Source of the DNA: Tubiluchus corallicola
Taxonomy: Eukaryota > Priapulida > Priapulimorpha > Priapulimorphida > Tubiluchidae
Length of the DNA: 64,000 bases
Direction of reading: 5' to 3'
NCBI GenBank assembly: GCA_030141605.1
Contig: JAQGDQ010000003.1
Coordinates: 2,251,501-2,315,500 of the forward strand
The notes below the pieces were generated by a model. That model searched no databases, was not told the DNA's origin, and saw only the letters and a list, made by a program, of their open reading frames with translations. The first letter of the stretch is position 1, and each line of letters starts with the position of its first letter. The translations under genes were made by a program, and so were the position numbers. Below, piece by piece: positions 23,601 through 35,500 of this stretch.

Positions 23601-26600
23601 GGCTTATTGTTTATGTGCTTTGTAAAGAAGTTAAACAATGCTGTCTTGTCTGTAAATGGATAAGTTGGAAAAATTGCTTATTAATCTGCTAAATAGCTGC
23701 CAGATAAACTGGTGGGTAACTACTCACTTGTTCATGTTAAAGATATCGAAAAATCGCTAACATATGTCTGCTGGTTTAATGTTTCATATGAGACAATTAT
23801 TCTAAATAATTAGCTAGGTTTCGGTTGTGTGATACCTGTCAACATTAGAAAGTCCTGCTTTAAGTATTAGATTAAGTGGGCTTGTCATTTGCTAAGATGC
23901 ATGTAGTATGAAGCATGAAAAAAAACCAGCTAGGAGTTTGTTGCAGAACAAAAACGAAACAGGGTGTCAATTCCGGCTCTGACAACTTAGACCGTCGCCG
24001 CAAATTTATTTGTTATTTAGTATTCTAATACCATTGTTCCTATTTAGAGTGCCTTAAAAGTCAGTATACATTTTGACTTCTAATTTTCTTTTCAAATTGT
24101 TTTCCAATTTTGCCAAGCTCTGACATGAATCAAAAGGGATATTTGGCATTCTTTTATTCAAATTTTAATTGGAGCCCCATTACTACAGCGACGACAGTAG
24201 CATCTAACACTACAGATGAGGTGTAAAATCTCTGCCCTGCAAGGTATCACTAGCTGAACTGCACAACAGCACAACAGCAAGTGAACCACATTGTATTATT
24301 ATATTTATCAATGAGGTAATTTCTTTCCTCATTGCTAATGCACTAAAAGCATTTCTCGGTAGATGTTACACTTTCCAATTTTATAATCTAGCAAAGCTTT
24401 ATGCAGAAGGACCAAGACTTGAAATAGCAATTAGAGAGTAAGAGCAAACGTTTAATTTAAAATGCTTGCTGATTTTGGAAATCCATGTGTTGATGTTGAG
24501 AATCATTAACAAGTGCTTTAAGGAAGGTGGAGAAAGTACCAAAGCTCACTAGTACAATAACTCTTTTCAGACTAAAAGAATTGCCAGAGGCTTTAGTTCA
24601 TCTGCACCTATTTTCAAGCATTTTGCTTTATTTGTTAAAAATGCAAAAATAACAATAAAGTATATACTGATTTTCTTAGACACCCTGATTTTCTCATAAC
24701 TGTGCCAAATAGTTCTATGACATAATAAAGACTGATATTTCGTAATGACATAATAAAGACTGATATTTCGTAAATTTAGCAATATACCAGATGCTAGAGT
24801 TGTTTAACTTAACTTAATAACGTGTGTTTTGTATTTTTTAGAGTAACCAAAGTATGTTTGACACTTTTCCAGTTAATTTTTTTGGTAGGCACAGAAATCA
24901 AAAGAGCAGAGGTTACCCGTACAAAAAGATGCTGAAATCAGTGAAAAACATATCAGAGATGAAGGAAGCCATGGGGAAGGTAGATACTAACTAATTTTGT
25001 GTTAGTGGATTAGATATTGACTTGCTTAGTGTATTTATTATCAGAAACTTACAATTACTGCTCTATTAATGCTCTGTTCCTGAAGCAATTATATTGTTTA
25101 CTGCCATATCTTGGTGTTAATTTTTTTGCAGTATAGTTTGTTTTACATTTGCTTTCCTGTTATAATGACGGGGACCATGTTATAGAGACTGCCAAAAATA
25201 CTGTAAAAAATCATGACATAATCCTGTGGACAACAGCAGTATATTACTATATCACTAGTAATTAAATAAGTAAAGTGTAATTAATGAAAGACATTGCCAA
25301 CTGCTACTTGAAATGGATTTTCGAATGTTAATAACAAGTTATAGCCTCTTGGTTAAAAAACAAACATGGAGACGAATACTGAATAAAGAGCCAATGTCAA
25401 GTCTTACTATATTGATGGAAATTGTCTGTTCAGATACACATTGATGAAATGATATGTACCCTATTTGCATCATTTAGAGAGATTTCAGCATGAAGTTCCT
25501 AGTAGAGTAGTAACAAAAAAGATTTATTAGCGATATCCATCGCCATAACAATCTACATCAATCATGCAGAACCAAACATACATGCAGATTGAGTGTTAGT
25601 AAGTCATGATCGACATCTTTATAATGAAATTCTTTTAACAAGAAGCAATCACCTTTATAAAAAAATTCCCATAATGTTACCTTTATAAAAATGTTGCTAA
25701 ACACCATTTATAAAAATTTTATTGTTAAACGATAACATTTCAAACTCACTAGTTCTCATTTTCAGATTTCTAACATTGTTCTTGAAAGGTCGTCGTTTAA
25801 CAATAAAATTTCTATAAATATAATATTGCAGAATTTTGTGTAAAAATCACATCTGTCATCAGAGGGCATGACTTGTTAAGTAAAATAGTAGATTTTGTAA
25901 TTTTAAACTGTTTCCATAACTATAACATCAATTGTAATGTTAATGTTGAACTGAATTCATACATTACAAAAATTACAAAACTTTTGTAATTTTTAATTGG
26001 TAGTTTATGTTTTTATTATTTTGTCTATCAGATTTGTTTGTTAACTTTCTGTGATCACTTATCTCTATGAAATGCTGTAGCTTTTCTACAATCACTCAAA
26101 TTTTAATAAACATAAGCCAAAGTGTTGAGTCTCAAATTCTCTAGGTTCTACGTCTCCGCATAATATACTCGTCAGTCCCAGCGATCATTCTGTGGATCAC
26201 ACAGGTGGTGATACGGTGGAAGAGAAAAGTATTGTAGAAGTGCATCAAAATTCTGAGGCACCTGCCGTCCATAGAAACAATAGTATGTGGATATTTCTTT
26301 TTAGCAACATTGCATTTAAACAGTTTTTAAACTTCTTTCTTCTTAGATGGATTTTGAGAATGTCGGAAATTAGAGCCCCAAATATTTTATCGCTTTATCG
26401 GAATTGCAAAAGAGGTGTGCTAACCATACATCTTGGGGAAACCAGAATTTCACAGGCTGAGAAATTTTATGCAGGCTATTTGAGCTGACCCACACCTTCA
26501 ACAAAAGACAGTAATTCTTTTAACGAAACACTCCCGAGTACTCCAGTTTGTTATTGGTTTTAGCATTTGAATGCCAATAAGTTAAGTACTCATGATTGCA

Positions 26601-27628
26601 AAAAATTCTGAAAACCAGTAATGGCATAGAGCTGCACATGCTATAGCAAATAATTCATGTCTATATGTTCTATTTCTTTTTATTAGCTGTAGTAGATTGT
26701 AGAGTTTATGATCATAACATAACTCTGCTGCAATTTTGCTTTTCTTTTGCCTACAACAAGCAGAGTTATCTATACTGAAATTAAATTGATTGTCATAAAA
26801 ATTTTTACTTGAGGTATAACAGTTGAACATTCCGACAGTGATACAGAAAATCCGGTGAAACGAAGAAAGCGCAAAAAGAAGCGTATGCGGAAAGGAAAAG
26901 CTAACCGAATTTCACCAGTTGGCGTGCCAGATAGCGATATCCTACTGCCAAAGAGACCACTTCCACCACTCGTTAATAAACCATCTCCGCCACAAGGTAT
27001 GAATCTACTAACATATGTTCTGTCCCTTCTTTGTATTTATTTTCATGCAGCAATTTACTCACCACCTTGGGTAAGGTGCTACATTTATAACTAAATTGAT
27101 TCAGTGCAAGAAGTTATGTTAAGATACAGTTGAGCGGCTCTCACGGAAATTGATCAAGCTAACGCTTGTGACATGGTTGAGAGATAAGCTGAAAACTTAT
27201 CCTCCTTCTTAGTGCATTTTACCAGGGCTTCATTAAAATCAGCTAAGCACAATTATGGAGTTGTAAATGAAAATGATATAAATACGGCTATGTCACTTGA
27301 ATGTTTCTCTGCTAATGTCCTTAATTTATAGATTTAGCTAATTGTGATTTTGGTGTATTTATTGCACAAATTAACCATGAATACATCTGTCAGAGAACAA
27401 GTTTATTTCATCATCTTTTCCACACTTTATAGAAACTAATGTTTTTTTTGCTTCAGCTTCTTACTTTGTGGAATTTTGTCTTTGAAAGCAGTTACTTATT
27501 AATGATCTTTGTACGATTACTAGAGTCTTCATAATTGTATTTTTACAGCATTTGTGGAGATGCCAGATGGTGACACCAGAGTACTCGTTTCAAAACCTAA
27601 CAGCGATGATATAGACATAATTACCTAA
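17557..27628 (+). CDS. ARL13B: ARL13B, ciliary ARF-like GTPase
   Basis: Ten exons (17557-17603, 19770-19846, 20877-21126, 22595-22700, 22854-23056, 23443-23554, 24889-24979, 26145-26282, 26823-26996, 27549-27628) join with consistent phases into 425 residues. The G domain has P-loop GLDNAGKS (26-33), PTVGF switch I (49-53), DVGGGKKIRGIW switch II (69-80) with Gly73 where most ARFs carry the catalytic Gln, NKQD (128-131) and CSA (163-165). A charged coiled coil follows (about 190-230), then a basic block KRRKRKKKRMRKGK (354-367), RISP (370-373), a PLPPL proline region and the C-terminus PNSDDIDIIT, close to human PNSDAHDVIS. ARL13B acts in the ciliary membrane as ARL3 exchange factor and in Hedgehog signalling and tubulin modification; this is family knowledge. 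Confidence 0.95.
17829..18412 (+). repeat. Inverted-repeat element family A, copy 1
   Basis: The stretch matches the reverse complement of 63137-63740 along its length. Shared stretches include TAATCCACGTTGAAGTTGAG, a CTTAGCAACCGTAC block, AAAATGACTGCT..GAGCTACTAT, and GGGGTTATAAAATTAAATTT. Its left end GCGTGCTTGCATAGCAAAAT is the inverted counterpart of the right end seen in copy 2, so the family has terminal inverted repeats. This copy has lost its right end. No coding capacity was recognised. Confidence 0.8.
18415..18990 (+). mobile_element. LINE 3' fragment inside ARL13B intron 1
   Basis: Frames give IDSKHSFKEHIVNIVKKIYF, a VLRDVGTLSHIV stretch, a degenerate counterpart of the YVRPILEY region, then LESLDLRLLKADLTMLYKTV. 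These are the post-catalytic segments of a CR1/Jockey-like reverse transcriptase. It is broken by stops and lacks the catalytic core. Confidence 0.8.
24718..24773. repeat. 28-bp tandem duplication
   Basis: ATGACATAATAAAGACTGAT followed by ATTTCGTA occurs twice head to tail without a mismatch, in ARL13B intron 6 (23555-24888). A perfect copy implies a recent duplication. Confidence 0.9.
25708..25818. repeat. 26-bp inverted repeat (hairpin) in ARL13B intron 7
   Basis: TATAAAAATTTTATTGTTAA near 25709 pairs with TTAACAATAAAATTTCTATA near 25797 across a loop of about 60 bases. ACCTTTATAAAAA-like segments also recur at 25651, 25680 and 25702. It could be a small foldback element or chance in AT-rich DNA. 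Confidence 0.6.
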
Positions 27629-27661
27629 ATGCTGTTTGCGTCCTCTCGAGGTGTGTCCAAA

Positions 27662-27667
27662 AATAAA
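27662..27667 (+). terminator. Candidate polyadenylation signal of ARL13B
   Basis: AATAAA lies 34 bases after the ARL13B stop. Another AATAAA is at 28822-28827, so a longer 3' UTR is possible. Confidence 0.45.
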
Positions 27668-28276
27668 CAAATATTGTTATCCATTCCCATGAATATCGTG
27701 AAAGTGAACTGAAGACGCTGCTATTAAGGAATTCGAAGTGAATAATGATTACTTATGATTTCTTAAAGTACATGAAGGAATTGTGCAATGTGGGAGAGAA
27801 GTAATTCTTTACTGTTGAAGTGAGTGTGAAACAAATGACAGCTAATCTCAGTATGCCAAACATCTCAGAGGTTAAACTCAGTGTATAAAGTCTTTTTGAT
27901 GAAGGTTGTCTTCAGGCATTTAATCATGTCATTTTTATAAATTAAGCAGACTGCTGTACTTAAATTATTGGGATTAAGAAGTTGAATGCATTTTACTATG
28001 TTTGGTTGTCAAATTCATGTATATTTTCATTGGATACACTGTTTTATTAATTGAAAGCTTGTCTTACTTTTATCAGGACATTTCTTGAAAACTTTACATG
28101 CTTTTTCTCCTTTTTCTTTTTGTAGTCGTAATTTTAATACTGTCGTTTAGTTCTTAAGTTAGTTTTGTCATTTTGTATAATGATAGCAATGTACAAGCAT
28201 CTGTGTTTAGTTTGCCAATATGTTTTATTTAAGCCTTTTTTCATTTTACTGATCAACTCTAGTCTAAATCATTCAG

Positions 28277-28280
28277 TTAT

Positions 28281-28326
<46 letters not shown>

Positions 28327-28340
28327 ATATATATATATAT
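28277..28340. repeat. (TA)n microsatellite, interrupted
   Basis: TA repeats with AAATA and AAACA interruptions. The open frames across it are artefacts. Confidence 0.9.
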
Positions 28341-29084
28341 TGTGAAATGATAATATTTTGTAAATATTGTAGAAGTGTATGTTGTGAAAGTTGAGGTGTA
28401 AATGGGAAACCAAAAACAAACTTAAGACGTCTTGCGATTTTTGTACTAGCTATAGTTATTGGTCTACGTATTAACATGTGCTGACTTTCAAATTGTTTTT
28501 TTGTCATTGCTGACAGTTAACCAAGTCACCCTCATTTTTATCTCATATGTAACATAGAATCATTACTACATGTTCGTTTACTCTTTTGTAACACAGTTTT
28601 GTACTGGATAATAATAATAATTTTTACAAAGTAAGCCTATTTATTGTTATTTATTTTGGTGACTACTTTTTACTGTGCAAAAACTAATTAAAGGTATGGA
28701 AAGAGGTAACATCACCTGTCACAGGTTCACAGCAGACGCATAGCAAATATTGATTTCTTAATAGAAGAAGAAAACTAGCCTTTTGGTTTCAAAACTTATG
28801 CAACAGATGTACTCAATCAGGAATAAAATTTTTATTAATAAACAGCATAGGTGCTGTAGATACACAATGACCATACATTATTCATTACTTTCGTAAATGC
28901 ATATTAAGTTTCGTAAATTTAAAACTCACTTTGCAGGTAGGAATCAAATCCTGTCTGACTCACAAGCATTAATAATTATTAGTTATTAGCGATTTATGTG
29001 GCTTTGTATTGTGGCTCTATGCCGGCAGCTGAGAAATGCAGTACAGTCAGTGCTGCAGTGTTCATTGAGTAAATATTTTTTTGA

Positions 29085-29174
29085 ACAACAGGTGGCGCAC
29101 TTTTAGGAGCAATAAAGTTGTTAACATTGAAGATGGCGGATAAATTAAGTTTGTTTTATGAAGTGCCTTTGTGA
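29085..29174 (+). promoter_or_regulatory. Putative NHS-family promoter elements and upstream ORF
   Basis: AAGATGGCGG at 29130-29139 matches the YY1-type initiator-proximal motif. Its ATG (29133) opens a 13-codon upstream ORF ending at 29174, before the main ATG at 29235. ACAACAGGTGGCG at 29085-29097 fits 11 of 13 positions of a CTCF core motif. All are sequence matches only. Confidence 0.45.
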
Positions 29175-29234
29175 ATTGGAGTATATATCTTTTTCTTGCT
29201 TATCTCGCAATTATGCACGGATATAGTAGCAGTT

Positions 29235-29505
29235 ATGCCATTGTTTTGTCGCTGTATTGAGCCGACATTTTTGAGTCGGCATCCTCTGGGAAATAATATC
29301 AAGGATGAATTGCAAGCTATAAATAATAGCACGTTGTCTGGAGTCGTTAAGCAATTAGCTTCAGTAGCTAAACATGCCGATAGTATTTTCGGAGATTTAT
29401 TGGATGAAAGCTGCAAGTTATTGCAGAAAGTTGATGAACTTACCTACCGCATCACAACTTTAGAAGGAAAAATCAGTCATCTGAATGCTAAAAAAGTCCC
29501 TATAC
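29235..29505 (+). CDS. NHS-family exon 1: WAVE homology domain
   Basis: The exon encodes 90 residues beginning MPLFCRCIEPTFL, followed by IKDELQAINNSTLSGVVKQL, ASVAKHADSIFGDL and a coiled stretch ending NAKKVPI. WAVE proteins start MPLVKRNIDPRHL with [34 protein letters not shown], so this is a WAVE homology domain. NHS and NHSL1 carry a related first exon. In WAVE this helix bundle binds Abi and HSPC300. The donor (C|GTGAGT) leaves phase 1, matching the acceptor at 51086 across a 21.6-kb intron. Confidence 0.9.
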
Positions 29506-32500
29506 GTGAGTAATGCACACTTCAATTAAAAAATAAGCCTTTCTTGTTCAAATGATTAAACGCCTTTTTCAAATCACTGTTCGTTTATTCAAACTTGAAA
29601 GATTAAATTTTAGAAGACTGAAAGTTTGTTTCACGGCTTTGCTGGAGAAATTCTGTACTTTAATGAAAATTTAAGTGACTTGTGCTACAAAAAGTAGCAT
29701 GTAGCAGGTGAAAAAATTCATAAAATATAGTCAAAGATGTTGAAAACCGTAAGAGGTAAAATGGCAAAACAAAATTGCCAAATTTAACCATTTCATTATT
29801 GTAGAGTGTAACAGCACTTGTAGACATCCATATAAAAATAGGCTTGGTATTCAAAAATAAATTTTCTGAGGAGTTCTGTTATTTATGGAATGCAGTGATT
29901 CATTATATCAAAAGACCTTAAAGTGTGGCTAATGTGCAACATAGGCATTTGTCAAACTTGTACTGATAAATACTGATAAAATATTGCATTGAAAGTCCAC
30001 AGTAGAATTATGCTAGCTTGAACGTGGACTTTAGTTCTGCTCATAGTCATATTAATGTTTGATGTTGATCTGTGCCTTCTGGAGGGCTAGTTTGTGTTCA
30101 TTTCCTCTTGTGCTGAAACAGCAAACAGTAATTCTGGATAACCTGGTTGGCCCCACCCCCTGAAGTTGAGTCAACACACAAGCTAATAGTCAACAACATG
30201 TGTCCCAGACCAGCCAGCATGCTCATAGTTAGTATGGTCTTCTGTTTGTGTAAACATTCTCATATCTCCTTCTAGATGAGCACTCACTACTGAAATATTT
30301 TGTGGTTTATTTTTCATCTTCCTGCTTGTTCCTTTGGCAATGTGAATAAAAAAGCAAATGCTATGAATTGGGAAGAATTTGAATGACACAAAATTAGTAG
30401 TAAATTACACTAGCCATATCAAAAATTAGATGACAAATTAGACATAAAAACTGAAAGGCCAGAGTCCCTTTCTGTGTTTTGCCAATTTGCAGTTTCTTCT
30501 ATAAATATTGTACGTTAAATGCATCTAACATTCTGCCATGCACATAGGGCTCTGCGCTACAATTCCTGCAGGTTGGTGCATTGACTTTTCTAGTGTCTCA
30601 CTAATGTCTTTACAAATTCTTCATTATTATGAACTAGACCTTGAAGTTCCTCTAGGTCCATCCAGCTCAGGTCAACTTAAATTGTAATGAGACTATTAGA
30701 CTTGACAGGATGCTTGACCATTCATCTACTGCTTTTGAAGCAGACTAACTTGTCTAAAGCTGTAGTAATGTAGCATTCTGCCCTGATCTAGGATAAGTAA
30801 TTGTTAATGTCTCTCCCTTTTAATTTATATCGATTTTTATTTGTCGTTGGCTCAACTTGGCTTTCAAGAAAATTATCTTGATGTATCTCCCTTGATGTGT
30901 CATGTTCCATTGCTTACTACCTGTCAACAGCATGTGAAGTACTGGTTCTACTGTCTATCGTAGTTCACTAATATTGGTAAGTGCTTGTAAACTGAGGAAC
31001 TACGTCTGGCAGCCTGGAACTCTCAGAAATCTGAACAGGTTCCATCAATAAGGCATTGACAAGCCAGCCATCTTTTTGCGTAATAACTGCCTACTCAGTC
31101 AATGGAAAGAAAAACATACTTGGAATGTCTGGTAATCAGTTTTCAACGAATAGTGTCCATTACTGAGAGTTTGTGAAACCAGCAGTATTCACTTACTCTA
31201 GCAGTAGTTTGTCTGTGCAAGTTTAACAGCCTGTTTTTTTTTCAAGACAATATAGACAACATTGAACAGAGAATCTTGACTGGTGAAAGGTTAGCTGATG
31301 CACTAACACCAGGTGATCATTTGTTTAGAGATACGAATTATTTAAAAAAAGTACAAATATTTGAAATTTTGGCGGTTTTTGGCTGCTACAAAGGATTTTG
31401 CCGCATAGATTGATTGCTTACCAGTGCTATGTGTGCACTTTTAATCTTGCGCAAAATAATTAACAAGAACCTGTGCATATTTTGAAGTAAAACTGCCTTA
31501 GATTTCTGGATTGGTCTCAGTGGGATTTAATGTAAGTAGGCCCTTACAGAACACAAAATGAATTATGGGGCCTTCACATTTTCTTTAGAAAACGGCATCG
31601 ATATCAACTTGGTTGTCCTTTGTTGCAGTTGGATCAACCACTTAGACAAGAAGTTAAAATGAGATTCGCACTAGTCTAGTGCAACCATCACATTCCTTTT
31701 ACTTGAATGTGGTGCATAAATGTGAGCTTGGCTCAAGTCTCTTTTTTATATATAGTTGATTGGGTTTTAAAAGCTTTCTTAAAATCTCTTTCGCAAGCTT
31801 GATTTTTTATCTATTTAAAACTATTTTTACATTGTCATTGTGCTTTGACTGATATGAGCCACTGAAAAAGGCACAATTTTGGCCAGGAAATAAAGTCTGG
31901 TACATTTTGACAATACTATTTATATACGATGGCGTTACATGTATATACATGGGGAAAAATCGCGTTTTGTTCAATGTCTTAGGGTTACGGGTTAGGACTA
32001 TTTCTTTTTTCCTGTGACTTTATTACCTAGATTCGGGTCTGTGGTACTGTATTGCAAAATTTGTAAAATCACTTATCGTGCTTCATAAAAATGCTTGATT
32101 CAAGTAGCAAGTTGTAATTTCAGGAGTGAAAAATTACACGCTTGTGTTTGTTCGGCTCTCATGTCTAGCGCGCCAAGGCGAGTCGTGTTGGAAGAACGCC
32201 GTAAAATTAACGCATTTACGACATTTTTCTTCAACTGTTCAAACAAATTTGATTGTTTATAATGAAAGCAAACTGCATATCTTCGTTAAGTTCTTTGCAG
32301 CTGAAGTGTGTAGTCTCTTCGCTCCCGCTCCACCAAGCTTGTAGTCTGGAAAACTTGATCGCCTAAAACCGGCCAGTATCTGCTTACTTCTAATGCTTTA
32401 TAGATATGAACGATTTTGGCCATATGCCTGGAGGCCATTGTGAGTTATAAACCCCACCCGCACTTTAGCAACACTTGGCAATAAAAGACTGTAATCGTTT

Positions 32501-35500
32501 TAAGTTGGTCGCGAATGCCTTGTACAGAATACAGCATACTTTCTCTTTTGTTTGTGTTTTATTGCCGCCTCCCACCCTATCATGTAGCGTAGCGATTTCA
32601 GATTAAATGGTTTTTAGGCCGTTCAGATTCAAAAATGTACTTTAGCAGTATTGTTGCCGCGCAAAGTTGCTGCTTTATATAGTTTCTCAAGGTGTTGACT
32701 TGTTACGGGATAAACTCCCGTTTACGCCAAATGTTTTACCGATTTTTTTACCGGAAGCCTATCTGTTTTTGTTTTTGGAGTCATGTAACTGTAAACCCTA
32801 TTATCGTTAACTGGAGAAACCAGAGTTACTTGTATCTGAAAGACTAGTATTACGTGTCAAGCCTGTCGATTACATGCTCGTAAACTTGCTTATTTTGCTG
32901 ATATACAGAGGAATTTGAGTTGAAACGACAACATAATTTTTCTAGATAAGCTTCGTTTCCACAAATTTAGACTATGAATAGTAATTACTGTGGATTATAT
33001 GAAGACGGCGGCTAAAGATAGTTGTTTGAAATAACTTTTGAAAAAGTGTTTTTTTCAGAGTATTTTAGCTCTGAGTATAAAACGCCAGCAACTGAACAAT
33101 AAGAGGTTATTAAAACCAGTGATATTTTAGATGTTTGCAGGAGTAGAACAACTGAGCTACAGGGTTTCCATTTACTGTTCAATGTGATAGTTGTTTGGGA
33201 GAAGCCATGCCCGAATCAAACTGAAGTTCAAATTTTAGTGTTGCTCCGGGATACACATTTTTGCCCGATAGCGAATAACGGATATCATCGAATATTCCTT
33301 CAAATTGACTTCCGGATTCGGATTATAATCGCATAGATTCCAAATAAATTCGAATCCCATATTCGGATCGTTCGGATAGTGATAAATAGTAACTTATTGA
33401 AACTTTAGTGTTTTAGCTTACACACATTAGGCGTTATTAAATGAGAAATATTTTACTATACTGAATTACAGGGGGTAACTAGTATAAATATATATCAACT
33501 TTGATGTTGTTGCATTTACTGTGGATTTTTTTTATTTATAAATTTATTTATATTTGTAATTAACGCCGTGTTGTAATTCGGTTCATTGAGTTTGGCTGTT
33601 ACGGGAAATCTTTACAGGTGTACACTTTGAATGATTGTTTGTTGCGCGCTACTACGACAAGTTAGTCAAGACACACCGTATTAGTGCATGCAAACAGAAA
33701 AAAATTTGTGTAAATTCGGCAAACACAGACGTCGCCTAATTAAAATAATATCTGAGTTTTTTATTAGTATTTTATGTATTGATTTTCTTCAGTTGTGTAT
33801 TATGTTGTCAATATTATGTTGAACTATTCGAAAACTGTTTTTAATAACATATTACGAAAACCAGATAGCGAATATTTGTGAATTTTCGAATACAAATAAC
33901 TGCAAAATCTCACGAATATCACAATTTTCGGATACGAATCGGGATTATCTGGAGCAATGCTGTTAAATTTACATGTTGATATTTGCGAGGTCGCCTTAAG
34001 TTTGAGAATCTTAGTAAGATCGCTGCAAAGATGGATAAGCATTCAGAAAAAGTATAATCAGCACGTTTTGTGGACATTTTGCAGTTGGGGATAATCACCT
34101 TTTTAAAATTTTCTTGATAATTATCGTTTCCAGTGTTCGTTATAAAAAATGTAGCTGTTTAAAAAAGCCACGGATGAAATAGTTTCGTCCTGGGTATTCT
34201 AACATGCACATCCAGAAGATCGCTTTCGCGATGCATTATGTTTTTATCCTATTAAGGCAGTCGTAAAAAATGAATCTCAATGACCTCGCGAAATAGATTG
34301 ACCCAGAATGACTGACAGCCCGAGTGTACTCAATCTGTCTGGCGTTGACAGCTGCTCTTCTGAAATTGGCTGGCTTCAGCGTTGCTGATGGCTGACTCAG
34401 TTGGAGCTTTCTAATTGACTGGAATTTGTCCACCACAGAAACTACTTGAGAATCAAAGTAGCTTATTGACAGGAAACACTATGTAGTAATTCGAATCATA
34501 ATTAAGTATTTGACAGACAAGCTGAAAGTTTTCAGTGTGATTGGCTGTAATTATACCATTTATTTGTTGGGGAAATTAATGGAATTTGCAAGTTAGTTTC
34601 TACCTAAAGCAAATTTAGATTTATCTTTTAATTGTTTATTAATAAATGGTTTTGATTTTTCGAGTGCAAGTTATGTAATTAAGTACAAATGTATGTATAA
34701 AGTCAGACACGGATGATGAATGAGATTAGGAGAATCATTCAAACTATGAGCACTATTGTAATAATGTCTGCGTAGATATGCGAAGTCTCCCAAATGTCTT
34801 AACGCTGTTAATTGCGAAATATTTGTTAAAATGGTTTTGTTCAGTTTCTTATGTTACTTTCATAGCGGTTCTGTGATATTTCTGTAAGACCCCGCGCAGA
34901 CATGCAGTTTACTCAAAATAGCAGCAATTTTGCTGGTTTACCAAAATCGGACGGGAAGACATGCAGTTCTAACTGCGCATTCTGCTCGAAACGTTAACAA
35001 TAGTTTTTAATGAAGACGTGCAAAAAATTATACGTTTGTCTTTTTGTGGTTGTATTTCCAAATTAGTTGAAAGAAGCATACTAATGTAACCAGAATTAAA
35101 ATTTATAAAACATCTTAAGTAAGGGCCAATCTAATAACTAACCAACGCTTGATACAAAGGGCAATTTCATATGCTATATGCTGACTTACGGGTTTGTCAA
35201 GGTACAGTATATATATATATATACGTACTGTATACAAACAAATTATTAATTTCTCAGTTAATATTTGCTCACTTAAAGAAATTTTTATTGGGCTATTCAC
35301 TATCTTTCTTGACATCAAAACGAGAAATAACAAACGAGAAACGACTCTTATGCCTGACCTTTTCTTGTGTGAGCTTACGTTCACGAGTGTTTTTACAATA
35401 TACGGTAGTCACCTATCTATGCAAAATTTTAACTCGCATACCAATTCACACGAAAAAAGTAAATTATTTGGTTTTACCAGTTAATATAAAAATGTTAGAT

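Larger units (their letters stand above)
27629..29080. other. ARL13B 3' flank and intergenic DNA before the NHS-family gene
   Basis: The stretch contains possible ARL13B 3' UTR, a TA-rich run at 28277-28340 and no coding frame I can support. The two genes are head to tail, 1.6 kb apart between stop and ATG. Confidence 0.6.

Noticed and set aside
30570-30690. Coding-like minus-strand stretch SWMDLEELQGLVHNNEEFVK
   Set aside because: Looks faintly like a VPS37-type helix, but the frame is short, lacks splice sites and has no continuation. Possibly a pseudogene fragment; not supported enough to call.
31243-31410. Plus-strand frame after TTTTTTTTCAAG reading NIDNIEQRILTGERLADALT
   Set aside because: A possible alternative exon of the NHS-family gene, but its available donor gives phase 2 where exon 2 needs phase 1, and no homology was recognised.
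32160-32259. Short frame MSSAPRRVVLEERRKINAF in a GC-richer patch
   Set aside because: Stops after 33 codons, no donor in frame, no recognised family.
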